Source: Treponema ruminis (lineage in GTDB: Bacteria; Spirochaetota; Spirochaetia; Treponematales; Treponemataceae). From it: a stretch of DNA of 64,000 nucleotides. The stretch is from the NCBI GenBank assembly GCA_017161305.1, contig CP031518.1, forward strand, positions 806,001 through 870,000, given 5' to 3'. A program made the position numbers and the translations under genes. Below the pieces are notes generated by a model. That model did no database searches, had not been told where the DNA came from, and saw only the letters and a list, made by a program, of their open reading frames with translations. Positions 27,701 through 35,589 of the stretch are shown here, one piece after another (position 1 is the first letter of the stretch; the number at the start of each line of letters is the position of its first letter).

Positions 27701-29329
27701 GATTTCGAGGACATGGCAGTTTTTGCCCTTTGGATCAAGAAGGTCGCCGTCACTTCCGACATAGACAGTCGTGTCAGTTACGATTTTTTCACGGAGTGAG
27801 TCAATCGGCGGGTTTGTGACTTGGGCGAAGAGCTGCTTGAAGTATTCAAAAAGACTCGGGTGATTGTCGCTCATGCAGGCAAGCGGTGTGTCAACGCCCA
27901 TAGATCCGATCGGCTCGACACCAGTTTTTGCCATTGAAAGAACCATCTCGTTGACGTCCTCGTAATTCCAGCCGAAAGCCCTGTAAAGCCTGTCCCGTTC
28001 TTCCTGAGTTGAAACAGGAACCTTTTTGTTAGGAATCTTGAGGGATGCAAGCTGGATGAGGTTCTGGCTGATCCATTCGCCGTAAGGATGCTCAGATGCG
28101 TAGTGACTCTTGATTTCGTCGTCTGTGATGACTTTTTTTGCCTTTGTATCGACCAGAAGCATTTTTCCCGGCATGAGGCGTGATTTTTTGACGATTTTGC
28201 TTTCCGGGATTTCAAGAACGCCGACTTCCGAGCTGAGGATGAGCATGTTGTCGCTTGTGATATAGTAGCGGCTAGGGCGAAGTCCGTTTCGGTCGAGTGT
28301 GGCACCCAAAACGTCACCGTCGCTGAAAAGGATTGCGGCAGGACCGTCCCATGGCTCCATCATTGTTGCCCAGTAGTGGTAGAAGTCTTTTTTGTCCTGA
28401 CCGAGGGTGTCTTCGTGCTTCCATGCCTGTGGGATACAGACCATTACGGCAAGAGGCAAGTCCATTCCGTTCATTACCAGATATTCAAGAGTGTTGTCGA
28501 GCATTGCCGAGTCAGAGCCTGTCGTGTCGACTTCACCTTCGCGGGCAATCATGCGGTCAACGTTTCCGCGGATTGTATTGATTTCGCCGTTGTGGGCGAT
28601 AAAGCGGTTAGGGTGGGCTCTCTGCCAGCTTGGGTTAGTGTTTGTAGAAAATCGTGAGTGAACGAGGGCAAGTGAAGAAGAATAAAGATCAGATTGAAGG
28701 TCATGATAGAAAGTGCGGAGCTGCTGGACAAGGAACATTCCCTTGTAAACGATTGTCCTGCTGCTCATGGAACAGATGTAAGTTTTTGAATCTGCTCCTT
28801 TTTCAAAGGCAAGGCGGGCTTTATAAAGGAGTTTGTCGAACTCAAGACCCCTCTCGCAGTTTTCCGGGCGGGCTAGAAAGGCCTGCCATACTTCCGGCAT
28901 ACAGTCCCTTGCTTTCTGGCCAAGGACTTCGGCTTTTACAGGAACTTTTCGCCAGCCGATGAAATTCAATTTTTCTGAGGCACAGATTTTTTCGAAGCGA
29001 GATTTTTCTGATTCGAAATTATCTGCCGGGAAGAAGAACATTCCGATTCCGTAGTCTCTCTCGTCTCCCAAAGATTCAATTTTTTTGCCAGCCAGTGAAA
29101 TCTCGCCTTTTTTTGCGGCTTCATTAAAAAAATCGTGGCTGATCTGGACGAGGATTCCAACGCCGTCACCTGTTTCGCCGCTAGCGTCTTTGCCAGCGCG
29201 ATGCTCCAGTTTTTCGACGATGGAAAGAGCATTTTCAACGACTCCGTGCGATTTTTTGCCATCAATGTTAACGACCGCTCCGATACCGCAGGAATCATGC
29301 TCAAACGATGGTTCGTAAAGTGTCTTCAA
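24773..29329 (-). CDS. gltB: glutamate synthase large subunit, with in-frame repeat insertion
   Basis: It transfers the glutamine amide to 2-oxoglutarate, giving two glutamates. A short propeptide precedes the nucleophile Cys in 'HDSCGIGAV'. Then come the class II glutaminase domain, the central domain, the FMN/3Fe-4S synthase domain ('AGAQVILISGHDGGTGAAP', 'GCRMMRACQSDTCPFGIATQ') and the C-terminal glutamate-synthase beta helix ('GGVAVILGETGRN'). AATAGGAG lies eight bases before a TTG, so I take TTG 29329 as the start, not ATG. Residues about 570-613 are an Ala/Pro/Thr-rich insertion encoded by a palindromic repeat (27508-27577) and an adjoining repeat. The leader holds two antiterminator modules. 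Confidence 0.94.
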   Translation of the reverse strand: MKTLYEPSFEHDSCGIGAVVNIDGKKSHGVVENALSIVEKLEHRAGKDASGETGDGVGILVQISHDFFNEAAKKGEISLAGKKIESLGDERDYGIGMFFFPADNFESEKSRFEKICASEKLNFIGWRKVPVKAEVLGQKARDCMPEVWQAFLARPENCERGLEFDKLLYKARLAFEKGADSKTYICSMSSRTIVYKGMFLVQQLRTFYHDLQSDLYSSSLALVHSRFSTNTNPSWQRAHPNRFIAHNGEINTIRGNVDRMIAREGEVDTTGSDSAMLDNTLEYLVMNGMDLPLAVMVCIPQAWKHEDTLGQDKKDFYHYWATMMEPWDGPAAILFSDGDVLGATLDRNGLRPSRYYITSDNMLILSSEVGVLEIPESKIVKKSRLMPGKMLLVDTKAKKVITDDEIKSHYASEHPYGEWISQNLIQLASLKIPNKKVPVSTQEERDRLYRAFGWNYEDVNEMVLSMAKTGVEPIGSMGVDTPLACMSDNHPSLFEYFKQLFAQVTNPPIDSLREKIVTDTTVYVGSDGDLLDPKGKNCHVLEIHNPILTGTDLIKIKALDQKGLRTTTLSLLLKIENGKLKIESGESLPLAAAADASSATPSAGATPTTPPVLEVALENLFKQIDSAYEDGYNIIVLSDRGVDEKHAAIPSLLAVSAVEQYLIRTKKRTKISILLESAEVRNVHQAAMCLGYGARAVNPYLAHEAIAELIDQKILDKDYHTAINDYNFAIINGIVKIGAKMGISTVQSYQSAQIFEAVGISPEVTEKYFTNTVSRVGGITLKEIEEDIIYHHNKAWNPNGLTENSHLDSTGYHKMRRGPGAEDHLYNPETIIALQESTQKGDYKRFKEYTALVDADEKPHTLRAMLDFNYDKNSGIPLDEVESVDQIVQRFKTGAMSYGSISEEAHKCMAEAMNHLHGKSNSGEGGEKPERLGTVFNSAIKQVASGRFGVTEEYLLSAKEIQIKMAQGAKPGEGGHLPGKKVYPWIAQTRYATPGVSLISPPPHHDIYSIEDLAQLIYDLKNANRDARISVKLVSEAGVGTVAAGVAKAGAQVILISGHDGGTGAAPISSIHNAGLPWELGLAEAHQTLIQNGLRGRVIIETDGKLMSGRDVAIAALLGAEEFGFATAPLVTMGCRMMRACQSDTCPFGIATQNEKLRANFKGKAEYVENFMRFVAEELREFMAKLGIRTVEELCGRTDLLKLKEKQGFKRANLLDLSRVLAKAEEGKAESWKTERSLYDFKLEATLDMKELLAELKENASSSNYRIESTDRTACTILGSEIQKKYGGKVEEDAFKVHFAGGAGQSFGAFIPKGLSVYLEGDANDYLGKGLSGGKIVVKKAGDFGGKADENIIIGNVALFGSTSGQAFINGVAGERFCVRNSGATAVVEGTGDHALEYMTGGVAVILGETGRNLAAGMSGGIAYILDEKHEVYKKLNREFVTMYDLDDEVTALVDEKFADGSNPDVEKLRSLLEKHVKETGSEKGREILSDFESYIPRFKKIIPNDYLKVKIAAMQAK
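27508..27613. repeat. palindromic repeat element inside gltB
   Basis: In plus-strand order: GGGGGTAGCCCCC hairpin, AGAAGGGGTAGCGGAAGACG, CTGCAGCGAGGGG and a closing GGGGAAGGCTTTCCCC-type hairpin, ending near 27577. It is followed by tandem TTTTCAATTTTC-type units to about 27613. The first 70 bases match the carA element (13249-13324) closely in order and sequence. It is read in frame on the minus strand as part of GltB. Confidence 0.75.
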
Positions 29330-29354
29330 TTTTGTTCTCCTATTCAAAACAAAA

Positions 29355-29405
29355 AAGTCGCAGACGATGCCCTTAAAAAAAACATCACCTGCGACTTCAT
29401 TGTCG
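29355..29405 (-). promoter_or_regulatory. gltB leader module 2: hexaloop antiterminator overlapping terminator
   Basis: On the minus strand, CGAC / GTCG (29405-29392) encloses AATGAA (A1, G4). It overlaps a terminator (29397-29355) with arms AAGTCGCA / TGCGACTT, an inner GATG / CATC pairing and a TTTTTT tail, just before the AATAGGAG ribosome site. Confidence 0.7.
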
Positions 29406-29429
29406 TTTTTTTCTTTTGTTATAAAAACA

Positions 29430-29489
29430 AAAGAGGTCGTAGATTTTACGCCTGAATCTCAAGCAGAAAATCTACGACCTCTTTGCCGT
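29430..29489 (-). promoter_or_regulatory. gltB leader module 1: hexaloop antiterminator overlapping terminator
   Basis: On the minus strand, ACGGC / GTCGT (29489-29474, one G-U pair) encloses AAAGAG (A1, G4). The overlapping terminator has a perfect 18-bp stem (29484-29467 with 29447-29430) and a TTTTGTTTTT tail. It starts at the very 5' end of the RNA. Confidence 0.72.
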
Positions 29490-29495
29490 TAATTT

Positions 29496-29524
29496 TTTAT
29501 ACACTAACGGCTTATTTTTGTCAA
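29496..29524 (-). promoter_or_regulatory. gltB promoter
   Basis: On the minus strand, TTGACA (29524-29519), a 17-base spacer and TATAAA (29501-29496). The predicted RNA starts near 29489, giving a leader of about 160 bases. Confidence 0.75.
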
Positions 29525-29549
29525 TATACTTATTAATCCTGACTCTGGC

Positions 29550-29885
29550 TTAGGTCTGACCGCGTACCATTGTTGTCAGCACTTGCAGAATGGCCTTTTT
29601 GTTTTCGGGGGAAAGGCGGGAAATCAGCGTGAGGATGTGCTTTTCCTGTTTTTTGTCTTCGGCCAGTGCGTTGGAATTGTCTTCGCCACCAAGCAGGTTT
29701 TCAACGCTGGTGTTTAGAACTTTTGCAATCCGGCATGCGTAGTCGGCGGGGGGAATTGTAGCACGTGAATTTAAGTAGTTTTCTAATGTTTGGTACGGAA
29801 TCTTTGCTTTTTGAGAGAGTTCTTTAGCTGTTATACCTAAAAACGACAATTCATCTTTTACATTTTCTCTGAATGAATTTCCCAT
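29550..29885 (-). CDS. XRE-family helix-turn-helix regulator
   Basis: A 111-residue protein with an N-terminal Cro/C1-type HTH (about residues 8-65): 'LGITAKELSQKAKIPYQTLE' and 'LNSRATIPPADYACRIAKVL', ending 'TSVENLLGG'. The C-terminal 45 residues are helical and may dimerise. I take ATG 29885; an in-frame TTG lies 18 bases upstream. No strong ribosome site is seen. It is divergent from the lipoprotein genes at 30035 and 31694, and the space between them carries three ACTCA-type sites, so it probably controls itself and those genes. Confidence 0.8.
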   Translation of the reverse strand: MGNSFRENVKDELSFLGITAKELSQKAKIPYQTLENYLNSRATIPPADYACRIAKVLNTSVENLLGGEDNSNALAEDKKQEKHILTLISRLSPENKKAILQVLTTMVRGQT

Positions 29886-29928
29886 GGCTTTATAATAATT
29901 CAATTAGATATATACAAATATTCGCAAA

Positions 29929-30001
29929 ACTCAATGAGCAATTTATATTGCCTAGAAAACTCAAATAGCATAATATATACTTAAGTGTAACTCAATTGAG
30001 T
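29929..30001. promoter_or_regulatory. three phased ACTCA-type operator sites between XRE gene and lipoprotein genes
   Basis: ACTCAATGAG (from 29929), ACTCAAATAG (from 29959) and the perfect palindrome ACTCAATTGAGT (29990-30001) begin 30 and 31 bases apart, about three helical turns. They surround a promoter at 29948-29976. They are good candidates for the XRE binding sites. Confidence 0.6.
29948..29976 (+). promoter_or_regulatory. promoter of the surface-lipoprotein genes
   Basis: TTGCCT at 29948-29953, a 17-base spacer containing the second ACTCA site, and TAATAT at 29971-29976. The palindromic site lies just past the predicted start near 29983. Confidence 0.6.
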
Positions 30002-30034
30002 GTCAACTTTGATGCAAGATCGTGGGGGCGAATT

Positions 30035-31681
30035 ATGAAAAAAATCCTTTCTGTAGTGGCATTACTTGCGGCAATGTTCTTTTTATTTGCAAATTGTTCT
30101 ACTGACAGTTCTGGTGACAGCGGAAATGAAAATCAGAAGACTGAGAAAACAGATGAAGATGAAAAATCCAAGGACTCAGACGAAAGCGAAAAGGAAGATG
30201 ATGGCAAGAAAACGGAAGATGGAAAAACGTATTACACACTTTCCCTTGATGCAAACGGCGGAGAAGGCTCAATTTCATACAATAATATAGAAACAAATAA
30301 AGAATTTAAGCTTGAAAAAGCGAAGGGGCTTGGCGTAAGCCGTGAGGGATATACCTTTGCGGGCTGGGCTCGTTCTGCAACTGCGATAAGTGCGAATTAT
30401 GATGACGGTGACTCTGTAATCGTCAATTCAGACATAACTCTCTATGCTGTGTGGGTGAAAAATACAGAAGCTGAGAATACTGATAAGCCGGGAGAAGGGG
30501 AAAATCCGGGGAAAACTGATGAAGAAGATAAGCCGGGAGAAAATGAAAATCCTGGAAAAACTGAGGAAGAAGATAAGCCTGGTGAAACTGATAATCCTGC
30601 ACAGACCGATGAACCTGGCAAGCAGGATAAACCGACGGAGCAGGAGCAGGAAAAGCCGTCCGAAAAGGAAGACGAACAGAAAACTATAAAATACACAATT
30701 CGTTTCAACTCAAACGCTTCTGATGCATCTGGCTCTCTGAGCGATATTGCCGCTTCTCAGGGGGAAGTTCTTACTTTGCCAAAAAGCACATTCTTGAGAA
30801 CGGGCTTTACATTTGAGGGTTGGGCAAAAACCAGCAGTGCAACTTCTGCGGACTATGCGGACGGTGCTAGCGTAAAAGACCTTTCTTCAACTGATGGAGA
30901 AGTGGTCACGCTTTATGCAGTATGGATGCTTGTCGTTAAAGAAGCAGAACTTTCTTCAATATACTTCAATAGAAATCCTGCAAAAACGGAATACAAATAC
31001 GGAGAATCTGTTGATGTCAGTGGCGCGGAACTTATCGCAGCATATTCTGACGGCACAAAAAAGACGATAGAAAGCGGCTTCACGGTGTCACCGGAAAAAC
31101 TGAACTCTGTTGGAAGTCAAACCGTCACGGTAACTTATGAAGGTAAAACTGTGACATTCGATGTTGAAGTTTACAATGAACTGACAGGTCTTTCTTTCAT
31201 GACAAAGCCATATAAAACCTTATACGACATAGGTGATTCGGTTGATACGGACGGAACTGTGCTTCTTGCAACATACTCTGATGGAACAAGCAAGACTATT
31301 GAAAGTGGATTTAGCGTATCTCCAGAAACACTGGACTCTGAGGGGGAGCAGACAATAACGATTACATACGGTGAAAAGACCGTGACATACAGAGTTGATG
31401 TCATAAAGTCTCTGAGTTTCTCACTGAATGTAACAATCAGGGATTTTACTGATGAAGATGGCCTGCTTTCCTATTACGAGAAAACAAATATGTTCATCGC
31501 AAAAGACGGCTTCAAAAAATACAAATGGTGGATAGACGACAAGGCCCAGTCAATTACGGACGGTTTCTGCAAAATCACGCAGTCACTTGTAAGCGACAAA
31601 CGAAATCACACGATAATGGTCATCGTTACTGATGATGATGGAAACCGGTATTCGGCAACGGCTGAATTTACATTGCGATAG
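30035..31681 (+). CDS. surface lipoprotein with InlB B-repeats and Ig-like (BIG) domains
   Basis: A 548-residue lipoprotein. The ATG at 30035 starts a signal peptide ending at the lipobox 'LFANC'. Next comes a Glu/Lys/Asp-rich stretch, then an InlB B-repeat ('FAGWARSATAISANYDDGD', 'ITLYAVW'). A Pro/Gly/Glu/Lys spacer with three near-repeats (KPGEGENPGK-type) follows, then a second B-repeat, then two bacterial Ig-like repeats sharing 'YGESVDVSGAELIAAYSDGT' and 'TVTYEGKTVTFDVEV' type units. The end may be another beta domain. It is exposed and probably adhesive. It sits 12 bases before the BspA-like gene and lies in an A+T-rich block next to an XRE regulator. Confidence 0.82.
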   Translation: MKKILSVVALLAAMFFLFANCSTDSSGDSGNENQKTEKTDEDEKSKDSDESEKEDDGKKTEDGKTYYTLSLDANGGEGSISYNNIETNKEFKLEKAKGLGVSREGYTFAGWARSATAISANYDDGDSVIVNSDITLYAVWVKNTEAENTDKPGEGENPGKTDEEDKPGENENPGKTEEEDKPGETDNPAQTDEPGKQDKPTEQEQEKPSEKEDEQKTIKYTIRFNSNASDASGSLSDIAASQGEVLTLPKSTFLRTGFTFEGWAKTSSATSADYADGASVKDLSSTDGEVVTLYAVWMLVVKEAELSSIYFNRNPAKTEYKYGESVDVSGAELIAAYSDGTKKTIESGFTVSPEKLNSVGSQTVTVTYEGKTVTFDVEVYNELTGLSFMTKPYKTLYDIGDSVDTDGTVLLATYSDGTSKTIESGFSVSPETLDSEGEQTITITYGEKTVTYRVDVIKSLSFSLNVTIRDFTDEDGLLSYYEKTNMFIAKDGFKKYKWWIDDKAQSITDGFCKITQSLVSDKRNHTIMVIVTDDDGNRYSATAEFTLR

Positions 31682-31693
31682 GAGGAAAATTAA

Positions 31694-34600
31694 ATGAAGA
31701 AAATCTTTAAATCCATTTTTTTATGTTTGTGCGCATCTTTTTTTGTTCTCTCATGCTCTGATTCTGATACAGACAATAATTCTTCGGAAGAAATGACTGC
31801 AGGGGAAATCTCTTCTTCTAAAAAGGCTTATATTACAGTTTCTTTGGAAGAATCTCAGCCCGAAAGGACTATCATGCCAACAACTCTGAATAAAGAAGAC
31901 TTTATTTATGAGCTTTGGGGAAGCGGTCCTAATGATTCCGTCAAGAGAAAAATTGCGACATGGGTGACATACAGCAAGCTGAAGGAAAAAAAGGTGATTG
32001 AAGTTGATGTAGGAAACTGGTCTTTCACCCTTAAAGCATATCTGGACAGCAACACACAGCTTTTAGAGGATACGATTTCAAAAACAATTAGCTATGGTTT
32101 GAATTCACTCGGCTTTTATATGAAGGAAGTTGCCGGCCGTGGCGATATTGATGTGACTTTCTGGTATCCGAAGCTTGAGACAGGTTGTGTAAAGGCTGAA
32201 CTGGTTCTCATTGCACAAAATTTTCAGACTGGCCTTGACAGCGAAATTACTGTTCTGGCAAAAAAGACTTTGGAAATCACTTCCGAAGAAAAAATCATTG
32301 ATGAACACCCATATTCATCTGTCGTTTTTCAAAAATCAGATGTGCAGAGCGGATATTACGTCCTCAAATTTTACATCTATGACAGCACGGCAAATTCTGC
32401 CGAGCCAAAAAGCTATTACACGACCCTTGTGAAAGTTTCAAACGGCAGCACCAGCAAGGGGGAAGAAACTCTCCGGACAGGAAACTACATCACGATATTC
32501 AGAACTGCTTCGGGAATTGCCTGGAACACCGTTCCGTATGCAGAAAAATATAAGATTTTCAAGTACGAGACGGAAGGCTTCATTGATGTAAAGAATTTTA
32601 ATGCAGCTCTGTTTACGGAAGAGCCGGAAGAAATCCAGAATACAGAATATGTGGTTGAAAATACATCTGACGAAAAAAATCTTTATATTGCAATCAAAGC
32701 GTATTCAGAGGAGGAAGAATCAGAATTCAGCAATGTGATTTTGCTGCCAGCTCCTTACAAGATTACTTATGAACTGAACGGCGGAACGAACAGTGCGGAA
32801 AATCCGGTAGCTTATACGGCAAAAGATGATACCTTTGATTTTAAGGATGCGACACGTGAAGGGTATAAATTTGCAGGCTGGTACACGGATGATTCATTTG
32901 CAGATGAAAGTAAAGTGTCAAAAATAGAAAAAGGCAGCAGCGGAAGACTCACGCTTTATGCAAAATGGGAAATAATCGAATATGACATTGAATATGTGCT
33001 GAATGATGGTAGTAACAACAGTGAGAATCCTGAAAAATATACAGTAGAATCTAGTTTTACATTAAAAGATCCGGTTCGTGAGGATTACTTTTTCGGCGGA
33101 TGGTATACAAGCTCCACATTTGAAGCAGAAAGTCAGCTTGAAAAAATCGAAAAGGGGTGTACAGGAAAGCTTACACTGTATGCGAAATGGAAAGAAACTT
33201 ACACGATAATTTTTAATGCAAATATTAATGATGCCACAGGTTCAATGGACAATCTTAAAGCCGCATGTGGTGAAGATGTTGAATTGCCAAAGAATCTATT
33301 TTCTTATAATGGTAAAGTATTTATGGGGTGGACAACCGATAAGAACTCAGAAAACGCAGAGTATGCCGATAAGCAGACTGTTGCAAGTCTCTGCCCGGAA
33401 CAAGGCGGAAGGGTTGTTCTTTATGCTGTTTGGGTAAATGAATTAACCTCAAGTGAAATAGTGAACAAGATAAAGTCGCTCACAAAAAGTGCAAGTCTGC
33501 TTGTGACGGGTGAAATTACACAGTCAAAAATACGCGAAATAAATTCTGCATTAAAAAATTTGGAAAGTAAGAATTCAGAGATACGCGTTAGCCTGGATTT
33601 GTCCAGAACCTCAGGATTGACTTATTTGGAAAGCGCATCTTCTGAACCGACAAAATCATTTCGTGGATGTTCTAATTTGTCGGCAATTGCTTTACCAGAC
33701 AGCTTGAAGAGCATAGGGGAAGGGGCGTTCTATGGATGCAGCGGACTTAAAACAGTGTATTACGCAGGAACGATAGAGCAGTGGCTGGGAATTCAGTTTG
33801 AATGGTGGAATAGCAATCCATGCTGTAATGGAGCTGATTTATATATAAATGGCGAAAAACTTACCGAGCTAGTAGTACCGGACAGTGTGACGAGCATAGG
33901 GCAATTTGCGTTCTCTGGATGCAGCGGACTCACGAGCGTGGAGATAGGAAACGGCGTTACGAGCATAGGAGAGTATGTGTTCTATGGATGCAGCGGGCTT
34001 ACGAGCGTGGAGGTACCAGACAGTGTGATGAGCATAGGACAAGGGGCATTCTCTGAATGCAGCTCCCTTGAAAGTATTACAATTCCGTTTGTCGGTGCCA
34101 GTGCAGATATCGAAAGTAAATCAATAGAGTTTAAATATATATTCGATACTGTTCCTTCATCATTGAAAAAAGTAAAAGTAACAGGCGGAAAACTGTTTAA
34201 CGGTGCGTTCTCTAAATGTAGTGGACTAACGAGTGTGGAGTTAGGAAACGGCGTAACGAGCATAGGAGAAAATACGTTCTATTACTGCAGCGGACTTACG
34301 AGCGTGGAGATATCAGACAGCGTGACGAGCATAGGAAAGTATGCGTTCTCTGGATGCAGCGGACTTAAAACAGTGTATTACGCAGGAACGATAGAGCAGT
34401 GGTTGGGAATTCAGTTTGAAGGGGTGGCTAGCAATCCATGTTGTAATGGAGCTGATTTATATATAAATGGCGAAAAACTTACCAAGCTAGTAGTACCAGA
34501 CAGTGTGACGAGCATAGGAGAGTATGCGTTCTCTGGATGCAGCGGGCTTACGAGCGTGGAGATACCAGACAGCGTGACGAGCATAGGATCTAGTGCGTTC

Positions 34601-35059
34601 TTTAAATGCAGCGGACTTAAAACAGTGTATTACGCAGGAACGATAGAGCAGTGGCTGGGAATTCAGTTTGAAGGGGTGGATAGCAATCCATGTTGTAATG
34701 GAGCTGATTTATATATAAATGGCGAAAAACTTACCGGGCTAGTAGTACCGGACAGTGTGAAGAGCATAGGAGAGTATGCGTTCTCTGGATGCAGCGGGCT
34801 TACGAGCGTGGAGATACCAGACAGCGTGAAGAGCATAGGAGAGTATGCGTTCTCTGGATGCAGCGGACTTACGAGCGTGGAGATACCTGGCAGTGTGACG
34901 AGCATAGGGGGGAGGGCGTTCTTATATTGCAAAAATCTTTCAACAATCAATTTTGCAGGAACTAAAGCAGAATGGAACAGCATTACAAAAGGTTCACGTT
35001 GGAAAGAAGATGTCGCCGCTACTGTCGTGCATTGCTCTGATGGAAATGTGTCTCTGTAG
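31694..35059 (+). CDS. BspA-type leucine-rich-repeat surface lipoprotein
   Basis: A 1121-residue lipoprotein (lipobox 'FVLSC'). The N-terminal 350 residues are unlike known domains to my eye. Three InlB B-repeats follow (about 353-585; 'REGYKFAGWYTD', 'RLTLYAKW'). From about residue 655 to 1105 there are many TpLRR/LRR_5 units of the form 'VTSIGEYAFSGCSGLTSVEI', broken by a 'YYAGTIEQWLGIQF..NPCCNGADLYINGEKL' insert present three times. The DNA of that insert is repeated almost exactly (163-base units). Such proteins bind host or bacterial surfaces in oral treponemes and Tannerella; here the ligand is unknown. AGGAGG precedes the ATG. Confidence 0.88.
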   Translation: MKKIFKSIFLCLCASFFVLSCSDSDTDNNSSEEMTAGEISSSKKAYITVSLEESQPERTIMPTTLNKEDFIYELWGSGPNDSVKRKIATWVTYSKLKEKKVIEVDVGNWSFTLKAYLDSNTQLLEDTISKTISYGLNSLGFYMKEVAGRGDIDVTFWYPKLETGCVKAELVLIAQNFQTGLDSEITVLAKKTLEITSEEKIIDEHPYSSVVFQKSDVQSGYYVLKFYIYDSTANSAEPKSYYTTLVKVSNGSTSKGEETLRTGNYITIFRTASGIAWNTVPYAEKYKIFKYETEGFIDVKNFNAALFTEEPEEIQNTEYVVENTSDEKNLYIAIKAYSEEEESEFSNVILLPAPYKITYELNGGTNSAENPVAYTAKDDTFDFKDATREGYKFAGWYTDDSFADESKVSKIEKGSSGRLTLYAKWEIIEYDIEYVLNDGSNNSENPEKYTVESSFTLKDPVREDYFFGGWYTSSTFEAESQLEKIEKGCTGKLTLYAKWKETYTIIFNANINDATGSMDNLKAACGEDVELPKNLFSYNGKVFMGWTTDKNSENAEYADKQTVASLCPEQGGRVVLYAVWVNELTSSEIVNKIKSLTKSASLLVTGEITQSKIREINSALKNLESKNSEIRVSLDLSRTSGLTYLESASSEPTKSFRGCSNLSAIALPDSLKSIGEGAFYGCSGLKTVYYAGTIEQWLGIQFEWWNSNPCCNGADLYINGEKLTELVVPDSVTSIGQFAFSGCSGLTSVEIGNGVTSIGEYVFYGCSGLTSVEVPDSVMSIGQGAFSECSSLESITIPFVGASADIESKSIEFKYIFDTVPSSLKKVKVTGGKLFNGAFSKCSGLTSVELGNGVTSIGENTFYYCSGLTSVEISDSVTSIGKYAFSGCSGLKTVYYAGTIEQWLGIQFEGVASNPCCNGADLYINGEKLTKLVVPDSVTSIGEYAFSGCSGLTSVEIPDSVTSIGSSAFFKCSGLKTVYYAGTIEQWLGIQFEGVDSNPCCNGADLYINGEKLTGLVVPDSVKSIGEYAFSGCSGLTSVEIPDSVKSIGEYAFSGCSGLTSVEIPGSVTSIGGRAFLYCKNLSTINFAGTKAEWNSITKGSRWKEDVAATVVHCSDGNVSL
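33738..34770 (+). repeat. three near-identical 163-base repeats within the LRR gene
   Basis: Copies at 33738-33900, 34356-34518 and 34608-34770 differ at only a few positions. Shorter units of about 69 bases coding single LRRs lie between and after them. The near identity of the DNA, not only of the protein, points to recent duplication or gene conversion. Confidence 0.9.
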
Positions 35060-35189
35060 ATGTAAATGTAACTTACGGAGAGAGTTTAGAAAGTTTGCAA
35101 GCTAAATCCGCACTTCTGCACAATACGGTTCGTTGAGCTATGTGCAGGGGGCGGAATGAGAAAGATTTTTCAAAGGGAGAAAAACGAAT

Positions 35190-35588
35190 ATGAATGAGAT
35201 GTTTGTATTACAGGGGGCAACGAACACTGGAAAAAAAAAGACTCTTAAAGCGTTAAGAGAAATGCTGAAGAATTTATATCCTGATTATCAAGAAGAGGAA
35301 CTTTATACAGATACTGTTTATATTCTAAGTGGGAAAAATACCCCGAAGATTGGACTTTTAATAGATGATAAGTACGAAAAGTTCATAAAATCTCATCTGG
35401 AAACTTTTCGGGATAAGGGATGTGAGATAGTTTTCTGTGCATGCCTAACTGATGGCGATACTTTGGATGCTGTTAATACAATGAAGAATGATTATTCGAT
35501 TCATTTTATCGGCAGGGGGCAAGGGGGGGGCTTCCCTGATGATTGCATTGTCCAGGCACACGAATTACGGAAATTTGCGAGGTTGTAA
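35190..35588 (+). CDS. hypothetical protein with Walker-A-like motif
   Basis: A 132-residue protein whose start, 'FVLQGATNTGKKKTLKAL', resembles a P-loop (GxxxxGK followed by K/T) at about residues 8-15. No clear Walker B is seen, although 'GLLIDDK' and 'EIVFCACL' are buried-strand-like. It may be a small nucleotide-binding protein. GGGAG precedes the ATG. It is followed after one base by a SUMF1-like gene, so the two probably work together. The pair is A+T-rich and unlike the backbone genes. Function unknown. Confidence 0.5.
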   Translation: MNEMFVLQGATNTGKKKTLKALREMLKNLYPDYQEEELYTDTVYILSGKNTPKIGLLIDDKYEKFIKSHLETFRDKGCEIVFCACLTDGDTLDAVNTMKNDYSIHFIGRGQGGGFPDDCIVQAHELRKFARL

Positions 35589-35589
35589 A

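Noticed and set aside
33738..34770. CRISPR or satellite array at 33.7-34.8 kb
   Set aside because: The repeats are in frame and code for leucine-rich repeats.
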